From the NCBI RefSeq assembly GCF_028464145.1, contig NZ_JAQPCG010000006.1:124001-188000 (forward strand): a DNA stretch of 64,000 bases, in the 5' to 3' direction. The stretch is from Maribacter sp. PR1 (GTDB lineage: Bacteria; Bacteroidota; Bacteroidia; Flavobacteriales; Flavobacteriaceae). The position numbers were made by a program, and so were the translations under genes. Shown one piece after another: positions 15,214 to 24,124 of this stretch (positions are counted from its first letter, which is position 1; the number at the start of each line of letters is the position of its first letter). The notes under the pieces are model-generated. The model saw nothing but the letters and a program-made list of their open reading frames with translations, did no database searches and had not been told where the DNA came from.

Positions 15214-16458
15214 ATGAAAAATTTAGTACTTCTTTTTACGGCGATGATTTTAGGCACAACGGGTGCCTTGGCCGACAGTACGGTAGAAGATAAGGTTGCA
15301 ACACGCAATGCTTATAGGAACAACAACTCATTTATTTTTGTTGAAAATGGCATTACGTTTTCAGTATATCCAGATGGTGAGTTCGATTTTTATATAGAAG
15401 ATTATGTAACAGGGCGAAGAAACGGAATCACCTTCAATTCAGGTTACGACTATAATCCTTATACGCAATATGATGATTACGGTGCTGTGATTCAGGTCGA
15501 AAATGTACCCATCTTTTATGACTACTATGGTCGTGTAACCCAGATTGGTGATGTGGACATCAGATATAGAAATAATAGGGTGCGTAGTGTTGGTGGAATG
15601 TATGTATTCTATGACAATAGAGGATTTTACAATTACCACACTGGATTTATAAACATCTATAATAGAAGATATGTTTACCGTCCATTTCACGGTTTGTTCA
15701 TAAGACCAGCTATCGGGTTCTCCTTAGTATTCAATAGACCCTATAGAAGATACTATACACCTATTAGATATACATATTACAGACCTTATAGGTTTAATAC
15801 GAGAAGGGCTTATGCAAAAATCGGTCGTGAGCATAGATATAATAAAGTAAGGCGAGAAAGAGCGAATGTCTATAGAAACGATAATAGAGTTTCCGTAAGA
15901 AACAATTCCAATAGAGGCAACAAAAGTGTAGCTTATAGAAATAATGATGGTGTACGTTCCAATACTAATACAGTAAGAAGAAATGGAAACAATAAATCCA
16001 GTAGAAGTATAGCTTCTGGTAATACTGTAAGGAAAAACGGAAGTAGTACCATTTCAAGGTCCTCAACTGTAAAGAGAAGTAGTTCTGCGGTTAAGCGTGG
16101 CAATAACAATGCAGTTAGAGGTAATAACAAAAGGACTGTTGTAAATAAACGTGAAGTTACCAAAACGCCAAGAAGTACAACTGTTAAAAGAAGTACGACT
16201 ACATATAGAAAACCAGCGAACAATAGTAGGGTTGGTCGTAGTGCAAATCAAAATAGGACTGTAACCCAAAGAAGCGTAAAAAAATCGGTTAACAGGGCTC
16301 CTGCTAAACAAAAAAGCACTGTAAGTAGAAGTACAAGATCGGTAAGGAAGGCACCGTCAAGAACTGTAAATAGAAGTTCAACATCTCGGTCAGTGAATAA
16401 AGCTTCTAGAAGTGTTAACAGAAGTTCAAGATCGGTTTCTAGAAGAAACAATAAATAA
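15214..16458 (+). CDS. Secreted, strongly basic low-complexity protein
   Basis: 414 aa from the ATG at 15214, chosen because MKNLVLLFTAMILGTTGALA is a clean signal peptide and the upstream ATG (15169) precedes the likely transcription start. Mature residues to ~150 are rich in Tyr/Asp/Phe, with repeated strands such as YDDYGAVIQVENVPIFYDYY, and look like a small beta domain. From ~150 to the end the protein is dominated by Arg, Lys, Ser, Asn and Thr (RSSTVKRSSSAVKRG, VNRSSTSRSVNKASRS). Such tails lead databases to call homologs sperm nuclear basic protein; that is composition only. It is exported to the periplasm or beyond, where it could bind DNA, polyanionic glycans or LPS. Function unknown. 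Confidence 0.8.
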   Translation: MKNLVLLFTAMILGTTGALADSTVEDKVATRNAYRNNNSFIFVENGITFSVYPDGEFDFYIEDYVTGRRNGITFNSGYDYNPYTQYDDYGAVIQVENVPIFYDYYGRVTQIGDVDIRYRNNRVRSVGGMYVFYDNRGFYNYHTGFINIYNRRYVYRPFHGLFIRPAIGFSLVFNRPYRRYYTPIRYTYYRPYRFNTRRAYAKIGREHRYNKVRRERANVYRNDNRVSVRNNSNRGNKSVAYRNNDGVRSNTNTVRRNGNNKSSRSIASGNTVRKNGSSTISRSSTVKRSSSAVKRGNNNAVRGNNKRTVVNKREVTKTPRSTTVKRSTTTYRKPANNSRVGRSANQNRTVTQRSVKKSVNRAPAKQKSTVSRSTRSVRKAPSRTVNRSSTSRSVNKASRSVNRSSRSVSRRNNK

Positions 16459-16490
16459 TTAAAGATAGTTTTTAGGTTGGTTAGTTGTTT

Positions 16491-16528
16491 AGCCCTGTAG
16501 TAAATACGTTTACTGCAGGGCTTTTTTT
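16491..16528 (+). terminator. Rho-independent terminator of the basic protein gene
   Basis: Stem AGCCCTGTAGTAAA/TTTACTGCAGGGCT (14 bp, one G-U pair), loop TACG, followed by six more T. It lies 33 bp after the stop codon and 21 bp before the end of the convergent pseudouridine synthase gene. Confidence 0.92.
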
Positions 16529-16548
16529 AATTTAATTCGAAGTTATTT

Positions 16549-17412
16549 TCAGTGACCACCAAAAATCTTCAAAAACTTTTCAGGTAATTCAATTTGAATA
16601 TCCATTGGTTTACCCGTAAAAGGATGCTTAAACTTCAATTCAGCTGCATGGAGATACAGTCCCTTCCCTTTTAGAATTAGATTCGGTAAAAAATAGGTGT
16701 CATCACCAAGAATAGGATTACCAACACTGCATAAATGCTTTCTCAGTTGATGCCTTCTACCAGTTTTCGGCATTAACCTTACCAGATTAAGAAGCCCGAA
16801 TCGTTTAGAGGTAACACTTTTCAAAACTTCATATTCAGAAAGCGAGACTTTTCCATCTACGGGTAGGTCTATAGTTCCATTTCTGCCCATCTGTCCAATA
16901 GTTACCGCATAATATGTTTTGTGAATATTTTTCTCCATAAATAAATTTCCCAATTCTATCATGGAAGAACTGGTTTTTCCTACCAATAACAAGCCTGTGG
17001 TAGGGTAATCTAAACGATGTACCGGTTTGGGATCAACTGCATCTGGTCTTTTACTTTTTTTAAGATTGTGGGATAATCCATTAGCGACAGTCTTAAAACT
17101 ATTTCCACTAACTAAGATACCAGGTGGTTTATTGATTACCGCTAGATGTTCATCTTCAAAAATCACTTCCAACTTCAGCTTTAGTTCTCTTCGCGCATTT
17201 TTTATTGGAAATTCCTTTAAATGGATAGTCTCACCACCTCTAATGAATGTTCCTGTTCTCGCCGCTACACCATCTACCAATACCAACTTTTTCCCTATTG
17301 CCTTTTTTAATGAAGATTTGGTTGGGATATGCTTAAATATACCAACACCATATTCTTGCAGCCTTTCCATCGCAATATCCTTGGGTACGGTATGGGTTTC
17401 TAATATTGACAA
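16549..17412 (-). CDS. RluA-family pseudouridine synthase
   Basis: 287 aa with a TTG start at 17410-17412; the first ATG is at 17370 and would remove SILETHTVPKDIA. The longer form is kept because I recognise an ETHxVP-type N-terminus in flavobacterial homologs and a stop lies only two codons upstream of the TTG. Residues ~15-70 resemble an S4 RNA-binding domain; the catalytic domain carries VHRLDYPTTG with D135, then GRRHQLRKHL and GNPILGDDTYF. It isomerises uridine to pseudouridine in rRNA or tRNA; the exact site is not predictable. Shorter than RluD (326 aa). Confidence 0.85.
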   Translation of the reverse strand: MSILETHTVPKDIAMERLQEYGVGIFKHIPTKSSLKKAIGKKLVLVDGVAARTGTFIRGGETIHLKEFPIKNARRELKLKLEVIFEDEHLAVINKPPGILVSGNSFKTVANGLSHNLKKSKRPDAVDPKPVHRLDYPTTGLLLVGKTSSSMIELGNLFMEKNIHKTYYAVTIGQMGRNGTIDLPVDGKVSLSEYEVLKSVTSKRFGLLNLVRLMPKTGRRHQLRKHLCSVGNPILGDDTYFLPNLILKGKGLYLHAAELKFKHPFTGKPMDIQIELPEKFLKIFGGH

Positions 17413-17541
17413 AATTCAGCCGGATAAAATTAATTACGGAAAAGGTTTTAACTATATAGACTACTTATTTAACCGTGTGAATCAATAAAATAAATAGAAT
17501 CTTTATACTTTGCCACTAACCTAAACAATAATTTAAATTCT

Positions 17542-18567
17542 TTGAAAAAAATCAATCCTAAATTATTAAGACAACTATTATTATTGGTCTTAATCTTGTT
17601 TTTTGGAGGACTTATTGCGAACTCCATGCTTCCCTACATTTCTGGTATACTTGGCGCACTCACCCTATATGTAATACTGAGAAAATGGATGATCAAGCTA
17701 GAAGAGAAAGGTTGGCGTCGCAATTGGGCATCCATACTTCTTATAAGTCTTGCCTTTGTGGGTATATGTATTCCGCTTTCTGGAGCGGTTATAATGTTAG
17801 GCTTTGAGATTGGAAATTTGGCCGATAAAGCCGAAGAAGTAATCGCTGCTTTGAAAGAGCAAATCTTTCAGGTTGAAAAATATTTAGGATATGAAATTTC
17901 ATCTGCCATTGACCCGGAACAAACTTCAAGTTGGATCAGCGATAACGTTCCAGGTCTTGCCAGTGGAACAGTAAACGTATTTATTTCCTTGGGTGTACTC
18001 CTTTTTATTCTGTACTATATGCTTAAAAGTCCAAAGCACATGAAAGACTCAATGATGGAATATATTCCGTTGAGCAATAAAACCTTGCTGATTTTAGGTA
18101 AGGAAATAGACAATGTGGTCAGGTCAAATGCCATTGCCATACCATTAGTAGCTTTGGCCCAAGGAATAATTGCATTGATTGGGTTCTTTATTTTTGGGAT
18201 AGAAAACCCGCTATTTTGGTTCGTTATCGTAACTATTGGATCCATGGTGCCATTTGTGGGTACCTTTCTAGGTATATTCCCAGTTTTTGTTCTTACGCTC
18301 GCCAGTGGTAACGACTTTGCGGCATGGGGCATCTTAATCTACGGTATGGTCGTAGTTGGCTCTACAGACAATCTTATTAGATTGTTTTTACTTCAAAAAA
18401 TGGATAGTATACATCCACTAATCACCCTAATTGGGGTTCTTGTGGGTATTCCATTATTTGGATTTGTTGGTTTGATTTTTGGTCCTTTAATCATAAACCT
18501 TTTCCTTATAATAGTAAGAATATATAAAAAACAATATGGCACAGGTAAAACTGACAAAGAAAATTAG
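17542..18567 (+). CDS. AI-2E family permease (PerM/YdiK-like)
   Basis: 341 aa with a TTG start at 17542; no ATG lies upstream in frame, and the next residues KKINPKLLRQLLLLVLILFF make a typical N-terminus. About seven to eight membrane helices: two near 10-50, one at ~65-88, one at ~145-162, and a cluster from ~200 to 335. The soluble segment between ~90 and 140 and the PFVGTFLGIFPVFVL region fit the AI-2E transporter family. Members export small molecules or act as Na+/H+ antiporters; the substrate here is unknown. An ATACTTTG (near-consensus -7) precedes it. Convergent with the flippase operon, 20 bp apart, with no obvious terminator. Confidence 0.85.
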   Translation: MKKINPKLLRQLLLLVLILFFGGLIANSMLPYISGILGALTLYVILRKWMIKLEEKGWRRNWASILLISLAFVGICIPLSGAVIMLGFEIGNLADKAEEVIAALKEQIFQVEKYLGYEISSAIDPEQTSSWISDNVPGLASGTVNVFISLGVLLFILYYMLKSPKHMKDSMMEYIPLSNKTLLILGKEIDNVVRSNAIAIPLVALAQGIIALIGFFIFGIENPLFWFVIVTIGSMVPFVGTFLGIFPVFVLTLASGNDFAAWGILIYGMVVVGSTDNLIRLFLLQKMDSIHPLITLIGVLVGIPLFGFVGLIFGPLIINLFLIIVRIYKKQYGTGKTDKEN

Positions 18568-18587
18568 CACTAAGAAGCAACAAAATT

Positions 18588-20042
18588 TTAACTCTTAAGA
18601 AATTTTTTAATAACGGCATTGACGTCCTCAGATATCTTGAATTTATACAAAACCAGAAAATAACTGAGCGTTATCAAAGCACATTTAAGAGGAATATTAA
18701 AGAAAGGATGAAATGAAAATATTAGGTTGTAAAAGACTAAAGCAATTACAAGTATTACAATACATACCTGTATGGTTTCCAAGGTAAATGGTTGTAGTCC
18801 AAACTTCGATTTAACATAAAACAACTTTATTGAATTATATATGAAAAAGGCAGAAAAGCTTGCAATGGCAGCACCGTTTAAACCATAAGTGGGTATCAAC
18901 CAAAGATTGAAACCTATTGCCATAATGGCTAGCAAAACACCAAACAAAAGAATAGATTTATAATAATCTGAATTGTACAATATAGAATTATTATTGCCCA
19001 ACAAAGCATCATAGACCTTTGCCAAACCAATCCAAAAAACGATAAAAAATCCATCCTCATAACCTGAGGGTAAAAGTTGGTACAAATCATCTAGGTTTAA
19101 TAGTATCAAAACCAAAATCAAAGCTGATACTATAAATAAAGTCAGCGAACTCTTTTGGTACAACCCCTTTAAAGAATTTGTATCTTTTTTATTAATGTAT
19201 TCTGCCGTCATAGGATAGGTTATTTGATGCATAGCCCTAGCCGGAACTGCAATTACAGTTGCCATAAAGCCAGCAACAGCATAATAAGCAACATTCTCAA
19301 TGGGTAAATAATTATTTAACATTACTTTATCCACTTCCATTAAAACAATGGCCGTTGAACCGCCCAAAATAATTAATGCACTATACTTTAGAATATTTAC
19401 CCAGTTCCCTGGTAGTTTAAATACGATTTTCGGGAAACGTAATCGATAGGCATATAGCTTCATGATTATCGTTCTCAAAAGGTAAAATCCTACCAGGGCA
19501 TTTATAAATAGTGGTATATCTATAATTTTAAACCACAACAAAATCAATAAAATGGATTGTCCTACCCTACAGAAAACTTCTTTCATGAAATTCCCAAAAA
19601 CAGACTTCATCTTAATCCTAGACCATGCATAAAAAACTTCGAAATAAGCCATGGCCATCCCCACCAAAAATATATGCCAAACATAATCCTTGACTATGGG
19701 ATTTTCCTTCGATAATAAGCCTCCAATGGCTTCATTTGCCATATAGCTTATTAAAGCCACGGGTATCATCAAGAAAAGTGGCAAAAAAAGCATCATGCTA
19801 AGAAAGCTATCCTGGTCTTTTTCCGACTTAAAACTGCTATAAAATTTTACAAGGCTGTTGGGAACTCCAAAAGCTAAAATCGGCATCAAAATTCCAGAAA
19901 CCGAAAGAATCACCTGTATAAGACCATAATTTTCCGGTTGCATAAAATTAGTGTACAAAAAAAACGTATTAACCGCTGCTATTGCAAAACCGATATATGT
20001 AACAATTGTGTTATTTAAGGATTGTTTTAAAACGATACCCAT
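18588..20042 (-). CDS. Polysaccharide/lipid-linked oligosaccharide flippase (MOP superfamily)
   Basis: 484 aa with about 14 hydrophobic helices, opening with the helix NTIVTYIGFAIAAVNTFFLYT and the signature ENYGLIQVILSVSGILMPI of Wzx/RfbX-type exporters. It would flip undecaprenyl-linked glycans across the inner membrane. The ATG follows the GT4 stop directly (TAGATG), so translation is probably coupled. Last gene of the DUF4834-yfhO-GT4-flippase operon. The cargo is unknown; the two upstream genes suggest a cell-surface glycan. Confidence 0.88.
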   Translation of the reverse strand: MGIVLKQSLNNTIVTYIGFAIAAVNTFFLYTNFMQPENYGLIQVILSVSGILMPILAFGVPNSLVKFYSSFKSEKDQDSFLSMMLFLPLFLMIPVALISYMANEAIGGLLSKENPIVKDYVWHIFLVGMAMAYFEVFYAWSRIKMKSVFGNFMKEVFCRVGQSILLILLWFKIIDIPLFINALVGFYLLRTIIMKLYAYRLRFPKIVFKLPGNWVNILKYSALIILGGSTAIVLMEVDKVMLNNYLPIENVAYYAVAGFMATVIAVPARAMHQITYPMTAEYINKKDTNSLKGLYQKSSLTLFIVSALILVLILLNLDDLYQLLPSGYEDGFFIVFWIGLAKVYDALLGNNNSILYNSDYYKSILLFGVLLAIMAIGFNLWLIPTYGLNGAAIASFSAFFIYNSIKLFYVKSKFGLQPFTLETIQVCIVILVIALVFYNLIFSFHPFFNIPLKCALITLSYFLVLYKFKISEDVNAVIKKFLKS

Positions 20043-21314
20043 CTAAATATACTCTGCTAGTTGCCTGGTAAGATCTCGCCTACTATACTTCTTAATGTTC
20101 GTAGATGAAACACTTAATGAATTGTTTTTATATGCTTGAAACCAGTTTAAAATTACATCTTTAAGTTCGGAATGTGCATCATAACCAAATACATCACCCG
20201 ATTCTGTTTCCGAAACCATTTCTGCAACCTCCCAATTAGAAGGTCCAATTCCTAAAATTGGACGCCTGGCCCATAAATATTCGAATAATTTCCCTGGTAT
20301 AATTCCAGTTGTTTCTTGCGAGTCAATTTCAACCAAAAGCAAAATTTGGGATTTTTGTTGGTATTTTACAGCATCTTCATGAGATATATAACCTAGCACA
20401 TTAATATGTTCACCTAGCCCATATTTTTGTATTGAATTCAAAATGTTCCCTCCAACAACACCGATGAAATTCAATTGTAAGGACTGCTTAAAATCTTCAT
20501 GTTCATTGGATAATTCACTCAGCACCTTCCAAAGGTTAATAGGGTTTCTTCCCGTGAGCATTGAGCCGATATGGGATATCGTAAATTTTGCGTCCAATAC
20601 CGATTCCTTAAACGCTGTAAAGTCATAACCATTTGTAATTACTTTAAGCGGCTTGGATGTAATTTGCTCAAACTCTTGCTTTGTGGTTTTACTGGTTACC
20701 ACAATTTTATCTGCATTGTTTAAAACATTCTCCTCTAATTTTTTATGCCGTTTTTTAGCATATGAGGTGAGTTTTAATTTTTTATGATAGCCAATATTCG
20801 TCCATGGATCTCTAAAATCGGCTACCCACTGTAATTTATATCGCTTTTTTAACTCAAGACCAATTAAGTGCATACTGTGAGGTGGTCCTGTGGTAATAAT
20901 AGTTTCTATATGATCTTCCTCTAAGACCTTTTTTAAAAATTTAACCGACGGTCCTATCCAAAACTTTCTGGCATCCGGAATAAAAAGGTTGCCTCTTACC
21001 CATAACATCAACCGCTCTAAAATAGATTGATTCTTTGGAGAGATAACACCAGAACTTATACGTTTCGTTTTCTTTCCTGATATAATTTTCGAAATTCCAT
21101 AAGGCTCAAATATCTTATGGCGATAAATTGTTAAATCGTTCGGAACTTCGTCTACTAAGGTCCTATCCAATAATGGGTAATGGGGGTTTTCGGGAATATA
21201 GACTATAGGTTCTATTCCGTAATCTCTAAAATACTTGACGAATTTTAGCCAACGCTGTACTCCAGGACCCCCAGCCGGTGGCCAATAGTAGGTGATGACC
21301 AAAACCTTTCTCAT
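20043..21314 (-). CDS. Family 4-type glycosyltransferase
   Basis: 423 aa from the ATG at 21312-21314; a TTG nine codons upstream (21341) is inside the previous gene and gives a poor N-terminus. GT-B fold: N-terminal domain begins MRKVLVITYYWPPAGGPGVQ, a pattern common in flavobacterial GT4-like enzymes, then FRDPWTNIG near 178. The C-terminal donor domain carries ISHIGSMLTGRNP and the acidic/Pro motif GKLFEYLWARRPILGIG. It transfers a sugar from a nucleotide donor to a membrane-linked acceptor. The ATG overlaps the stop of the upstream yfhO-type gene (TAATG), so the two are translationally coupled. Confidence 0.9.
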   Translation of the reverse strand: MRKVLVITYYWPPAGGPGVQRWLKFVKYFRDYGIEPIVYIPENPHYPLLDRTLVDEVPNDLTIYRHKIFEPYGISKIISGKKTKRISSGVISPKNQSILERLMLWVRGNLFIPDARKFWIGPSVKFLKKVLEEDHIETIITTGPPHSMHLIGLELKKRYKLQWVADFRDPWTNIGYHKKLKLTSYAKKRHKKLEENVLNNADKIVVTSKTTKQEFEQITSKPLKVITNGYDFTAFKESVLDAKFTISHIGSMLTGRNPINLWKVLSELSNEHEDFKQSLQLNFIGVVGGNILNSIQKYGLGEHINVLGYISHEDAVKYQQKSQILLLVEIDSQETTGIIPGKLFEYLWARRPILGIGPSNWEVAEMVSETESGDVFGYDAHSELKDVILNWFQAYKNNSLSVSSTNIKKYSRRDLTRQLAEYI

Positions 21315-23746
21315 TAGGATGTTTCCTCCTTTCTCTTCCAAAAGGAGTAGCCTATACCGCCTAAGAGTACCAATCCTAACAAAATAGTGCTAGCCAAGGT
21401 GATTTTACTACCCTTTTCCACGACCTCCGGTTCGAATTTAAATTCAATGGTGTGCTCTCCTTCCGGAAGCCTCAGTGCTCGCAACACATAATCTACTTTA
21501 AAATAATCGGTAATTTTTCCATCTACGTAGGCGTTCCATCCATTGGGATAATACATCTCACTGAAAACGGCTATTCCGGCATTGGAATTGTTGGATTTAT
21601 AAGTCAAGTGATTAGGTTGATAGTCTACCAGATTAATCGTCGCCGTTGAATCCGCTTGAAAATCGAATCTGTTTATATTCTTAACGGTATTGGTATTTAC
21701 AACCGCCGTATTTTTAGTATCCAAACTATCTAAGGCAAGTATTTCTTCATCAGCGGAACCTACACCTTCCAATTTAGAAACAAACCAAGCGTTTCCATTG
21801 GCATTCGGGTTTTCTATTGGAAAAATATTTCCTTCTTGGTCCTGTCTTATTATGTATTTAATATTTAGCATATTAAATACGGATAAATTTCCTTTGTATA
21901 TGTGGAAGTTGAAAAGGTCTTGCATACCGGCAGGCTTGGCGGCATGATAGCCCGTAATACTATTATGAAAGTATGCCGTCTTGGCGGAGTCAAAACCATC
22001 TGTTTGGTCGAAAACCCGGAATACACCATCATCTTCCAATATTTGTTTATCCGCTGTAGTTGCCTGGAAAGGTTCCAACATTCTTCTTTTGGATACAAAA
22101 TTATCGGCATTTACATACCTAAGATTAACACCAACCAAATCGAAAACTATCAGCACTCCGATCACTATTACAACTACGTTCATCTTTAGTTTATTCTTAA
22201 GGTAAAACCAAATCAAACCTATAACAATCAGTACATATATCAAGGATCTTAGGAGGTCATTGGTATAGACTGCCTTTCGGTCGAGCTGAAGCATCGCGGG
22301 CAATTCCTCCAAGCCTGTCATTCTTAGTCGGTCATCAGAAGGTCCGACAAAGTCGAACATACCTTTTAATAAAAAAAGTAATATTCCCAAACCAAGTACT
22401 ACACCTCCTGCATACTTGACGGATATAACCTTATCATCTTGACTCACTTTATTAGAAAATATTTTTTTCAAAGCCAGTATGGCCAATATGGGAGCACATA
22501 ATTCTAAAATTACCTGAATCGAAGAAACTGCCCTAAATTTATCATATAAGGGAAAATAATCGATCATGAAATTAGTAAGGCCACTAAAGTTCTTTCCCCA
22601 AGACAGTAAAAGTGAAAGCAGTACACCGAACAACAACCACCATTTATGCTTTCCTTTGACTAAAAATAGGCCCAAAACAAATAGAAAAAATATTATCGCC
22701 CCAATATAAGCTGGTCCTGACACACCGGGCTGCTGGCCCCAATATAGGGGAAGTCCACTAACAAAATCAAGAGCGCTAGACCTCGGCAAACCTTTATCAA
22801 TTAAATAATTGAACGACTTGGAGTCTTCACCCAAATTTTCCTGACTGGCTCCACCGAACAATCGAGGTACAAATAAATTAAGAGATTCTGCAACCCCATA
22901 ACTCCATTGGGTAATATATTCCTTGCTAAGACCTCCTGTATTATCTTTAGGTGATCCGTCGGGATTAATGGTTAGTTCACTTTTACCCCGTGTACTCCAA
23001 TCCGCATATTCCTTTGTGGCCAAAAGACTCGTGGCATTTGCGGCTATCCCCAAAGCAACGGATCCAAAAAGAATACCCACAGAAATGAAAAAGTGCTTTA
23101 ATTCCTTATGTCTTACAGCGTCTATGAGATATACCACTCCCAAAATCAGCACCAATAACATAAAATAATAGGTCATTTGGTAATGGTTAGCTACAATTTC
23201 TAGTGCCATTGCCAAGGCAGTAACTAAAAACCCAATTAGATATTTTTTCCTGAAAACTAGTACGATGCCGGCCAAGAGAATCGGAATATAGCCTAAGGCA
23301 TGGGCCTTTGCGTTATGACCGGCTCCAATTATTATGATTAAGTAACTTGAAAATCCAAAAGCCAATGCCCCAACTATGGCCAATCGATAATCGACCTTTA
23401 GACAGCATAGCAAAATATAGAAACCAATAAAATAAAGAAACAGATAATCGGCAGGTCTAGGCAAAAACCTAATCAGGCGATCTAATTGTTTTATGTAATT
23501 ATGAGGATAGTTAGCTCCTAACTGATACGTTGGCATACCCCCAAAGGCACTGTTGGTCCAATAGGGCTCTGTTTCCGTGTTTTTACGGAAATCATTTTGT
23601 TCTTTGGCCATGCCCGTATATTGGGCAATGTCATTTTGGAAAATTACCTTGCCTTGAAGAACGGGGTGAAAATAGGCAAGCGCTGCAATAATAAAGAATA
23701 CGGTTACAAAAAAATGGGTGAAAAAGAATTTTAGACCTTTCTTCAT
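21314..23746 (-). CDS. YfhO family membrane protein (GT-C-like)
   Basis: 810 aa. Short N-terminal cytoplasmic stretch, first helix at ~8-28, then a long extracytoplasmic loop with FQNDIAQYTGMAKEQNDFR and WTNSAFGGMPTYQLG, followed by about ten further helices, a large soluble domain (~570-780) and a last helix at ~785-803. This matches YfhO, a GT-C-like family; in Firmicutes YfhO glycosylates lipoteichoic acid, and the role in Bacteroidota is not established. It sits between DUF4834 (28 bp upstream) and GT4 (1-nt overlap), pointing to surface glycan modification. Confidence 0.9.
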   Translation of the reverse strand: MKKGLKFFFTHFFVTVFFIIAALAYFHPVLQGKVIFQNDIAQYTGMAKEQNDFRKNTETEPYWTNSAFGGMPTYQLGANYPHNYIKQLDRLIRFLPRPADYLFLYFIGFYILLCCLKVDYRLAIVGALAFGFSSYLIIIIGAGHNAKAHALGYIPILLAGIVLVFRKKYLIGFLVTALAMALEIVANHYQMTYYFMLLVLILGVVYLIDAVRHKELKHFFISVGILFGSVALGIAANATSLLATKEYADWSTRGKSELTINPDGSPKDNTGGLSKEYITQWSYGVAESLNLFVPRLFGGASQENLGEDSKSFNYLIDKGLPRSSALDFVSGLPLYWGQQPGVSGPAYIGAIIFFLFVLGLFLVKGKHKWWLLFGVLLSLLLSWGKNFSGLTNFMIDYFPLYDKFRAVSSIQVILELCAPILAILALKKIFSNKVSQDDKVISVKYAGGVVLGLGILLFLLKGMFDFVGPSDDRLRMTGLEELPAMLQLDRKAVYTNDLLRSLIYVLIVIGLIWFYLKNKLKMNVVVIVIGVLIVFDLVGVNLRYVNADNFVSKRRMLEPFQATTADKQILEDDGVFRVFDQTDGFDSAKTAYFHNSITGYHAAKPAGMQDLFNFHIYKGNLSVFNMLNIKYIIRQDQEGNIFPIENPNANGNAWFVSKLEGVGSADEEILALDSLDTKNTAVVNTNTVKNINRFDFQADSTATINLVDYQPNHLTYKSNNSNAGIAVFSEMYYPNGWNAYVDGKITDYFKVDYVLRALRLPEGEHTIEFKFEPEVVEKGSKITLASTILLGLVLLGGIGYSFWKRKEETS

Positions 23747-23774
23747 ATTCCGGTGGTTGGTTAGTCAAAGATAA

Positions 23775-24038
23775 CTAGTCTAGTTCTTCAAAATCTATAT
23801 ATTCCCCAACTTTTTCGGATTTCCCCTTTTTGGTGGTGGATTTTTTATCGATGATAACATCCCCGACCTGTTCCTCCTGTTGTTTAGTTTCTTGGTTAAA
23901 ACCCTCAAAAGTCTTTCTAAAATGTGACTCGGTTTTCTTGGCTGCATAATTCAATATTTTAGGTGCAAACATCTTCGCTAATATTTTTAGCAAATAATAC
24001 ACCAAAAGAATTACCAATATTGTCTTTAAAAATGCCAT
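23775..24038 (-). CDS. DUF4834-type small membrane protein
   Basis: 87 aa. One N-terminal helix (FLKTILVILLVYYLLKILA, 3-21) then the motif KMFAPKILNYAAKKTESHFRK and an acidic/lysine tail. This fits the flavobacterial DUF4834 family, often found just before yfhO. First gene of the operon, with its own TAnnTTTG box. No known function; the conserved linkage suggests a small accessory factor of YfhO. Confidence 0.75.
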   Translation of the reverse strand: MAFLKTILVILLVYYLLKILAKMFAPKILNYAAKKTESHFRKTFEGFNQETKQQEEQVGDVIIDKKSTTKKGKSEKVGEYIDFEELD

Positions 24039-24058
24039 TTATTTGGATTGATATATAT

Positions 24059-24066
24059 CAAAAATA
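24059..24066 (-). promoter_or_regulatory. TAnnTTTG -7 box of the DUF4834-yfhO operon
   Basis: TATTTTTG on the minus strand matches the consensus and ends 20 nt before the ATG at 24038. A possible -33 TTTG lies about 26 nt further upstream. Confidence 0.55.
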
Positions 24067-24124
24067 CAATTATCACGTTGTATTACTAGATTCAAAGTAT
24101 TAAAATAATTATAAAGTCGTTTCC

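Noticed and set aside
16063-16451. Long minus-strand frames opposite the basic secreted protein
   Set aside because: They arise because Ser/Arg/Lys-rich codons read as Leu/Phe/Thr on the opposite strand; no start context or homology.
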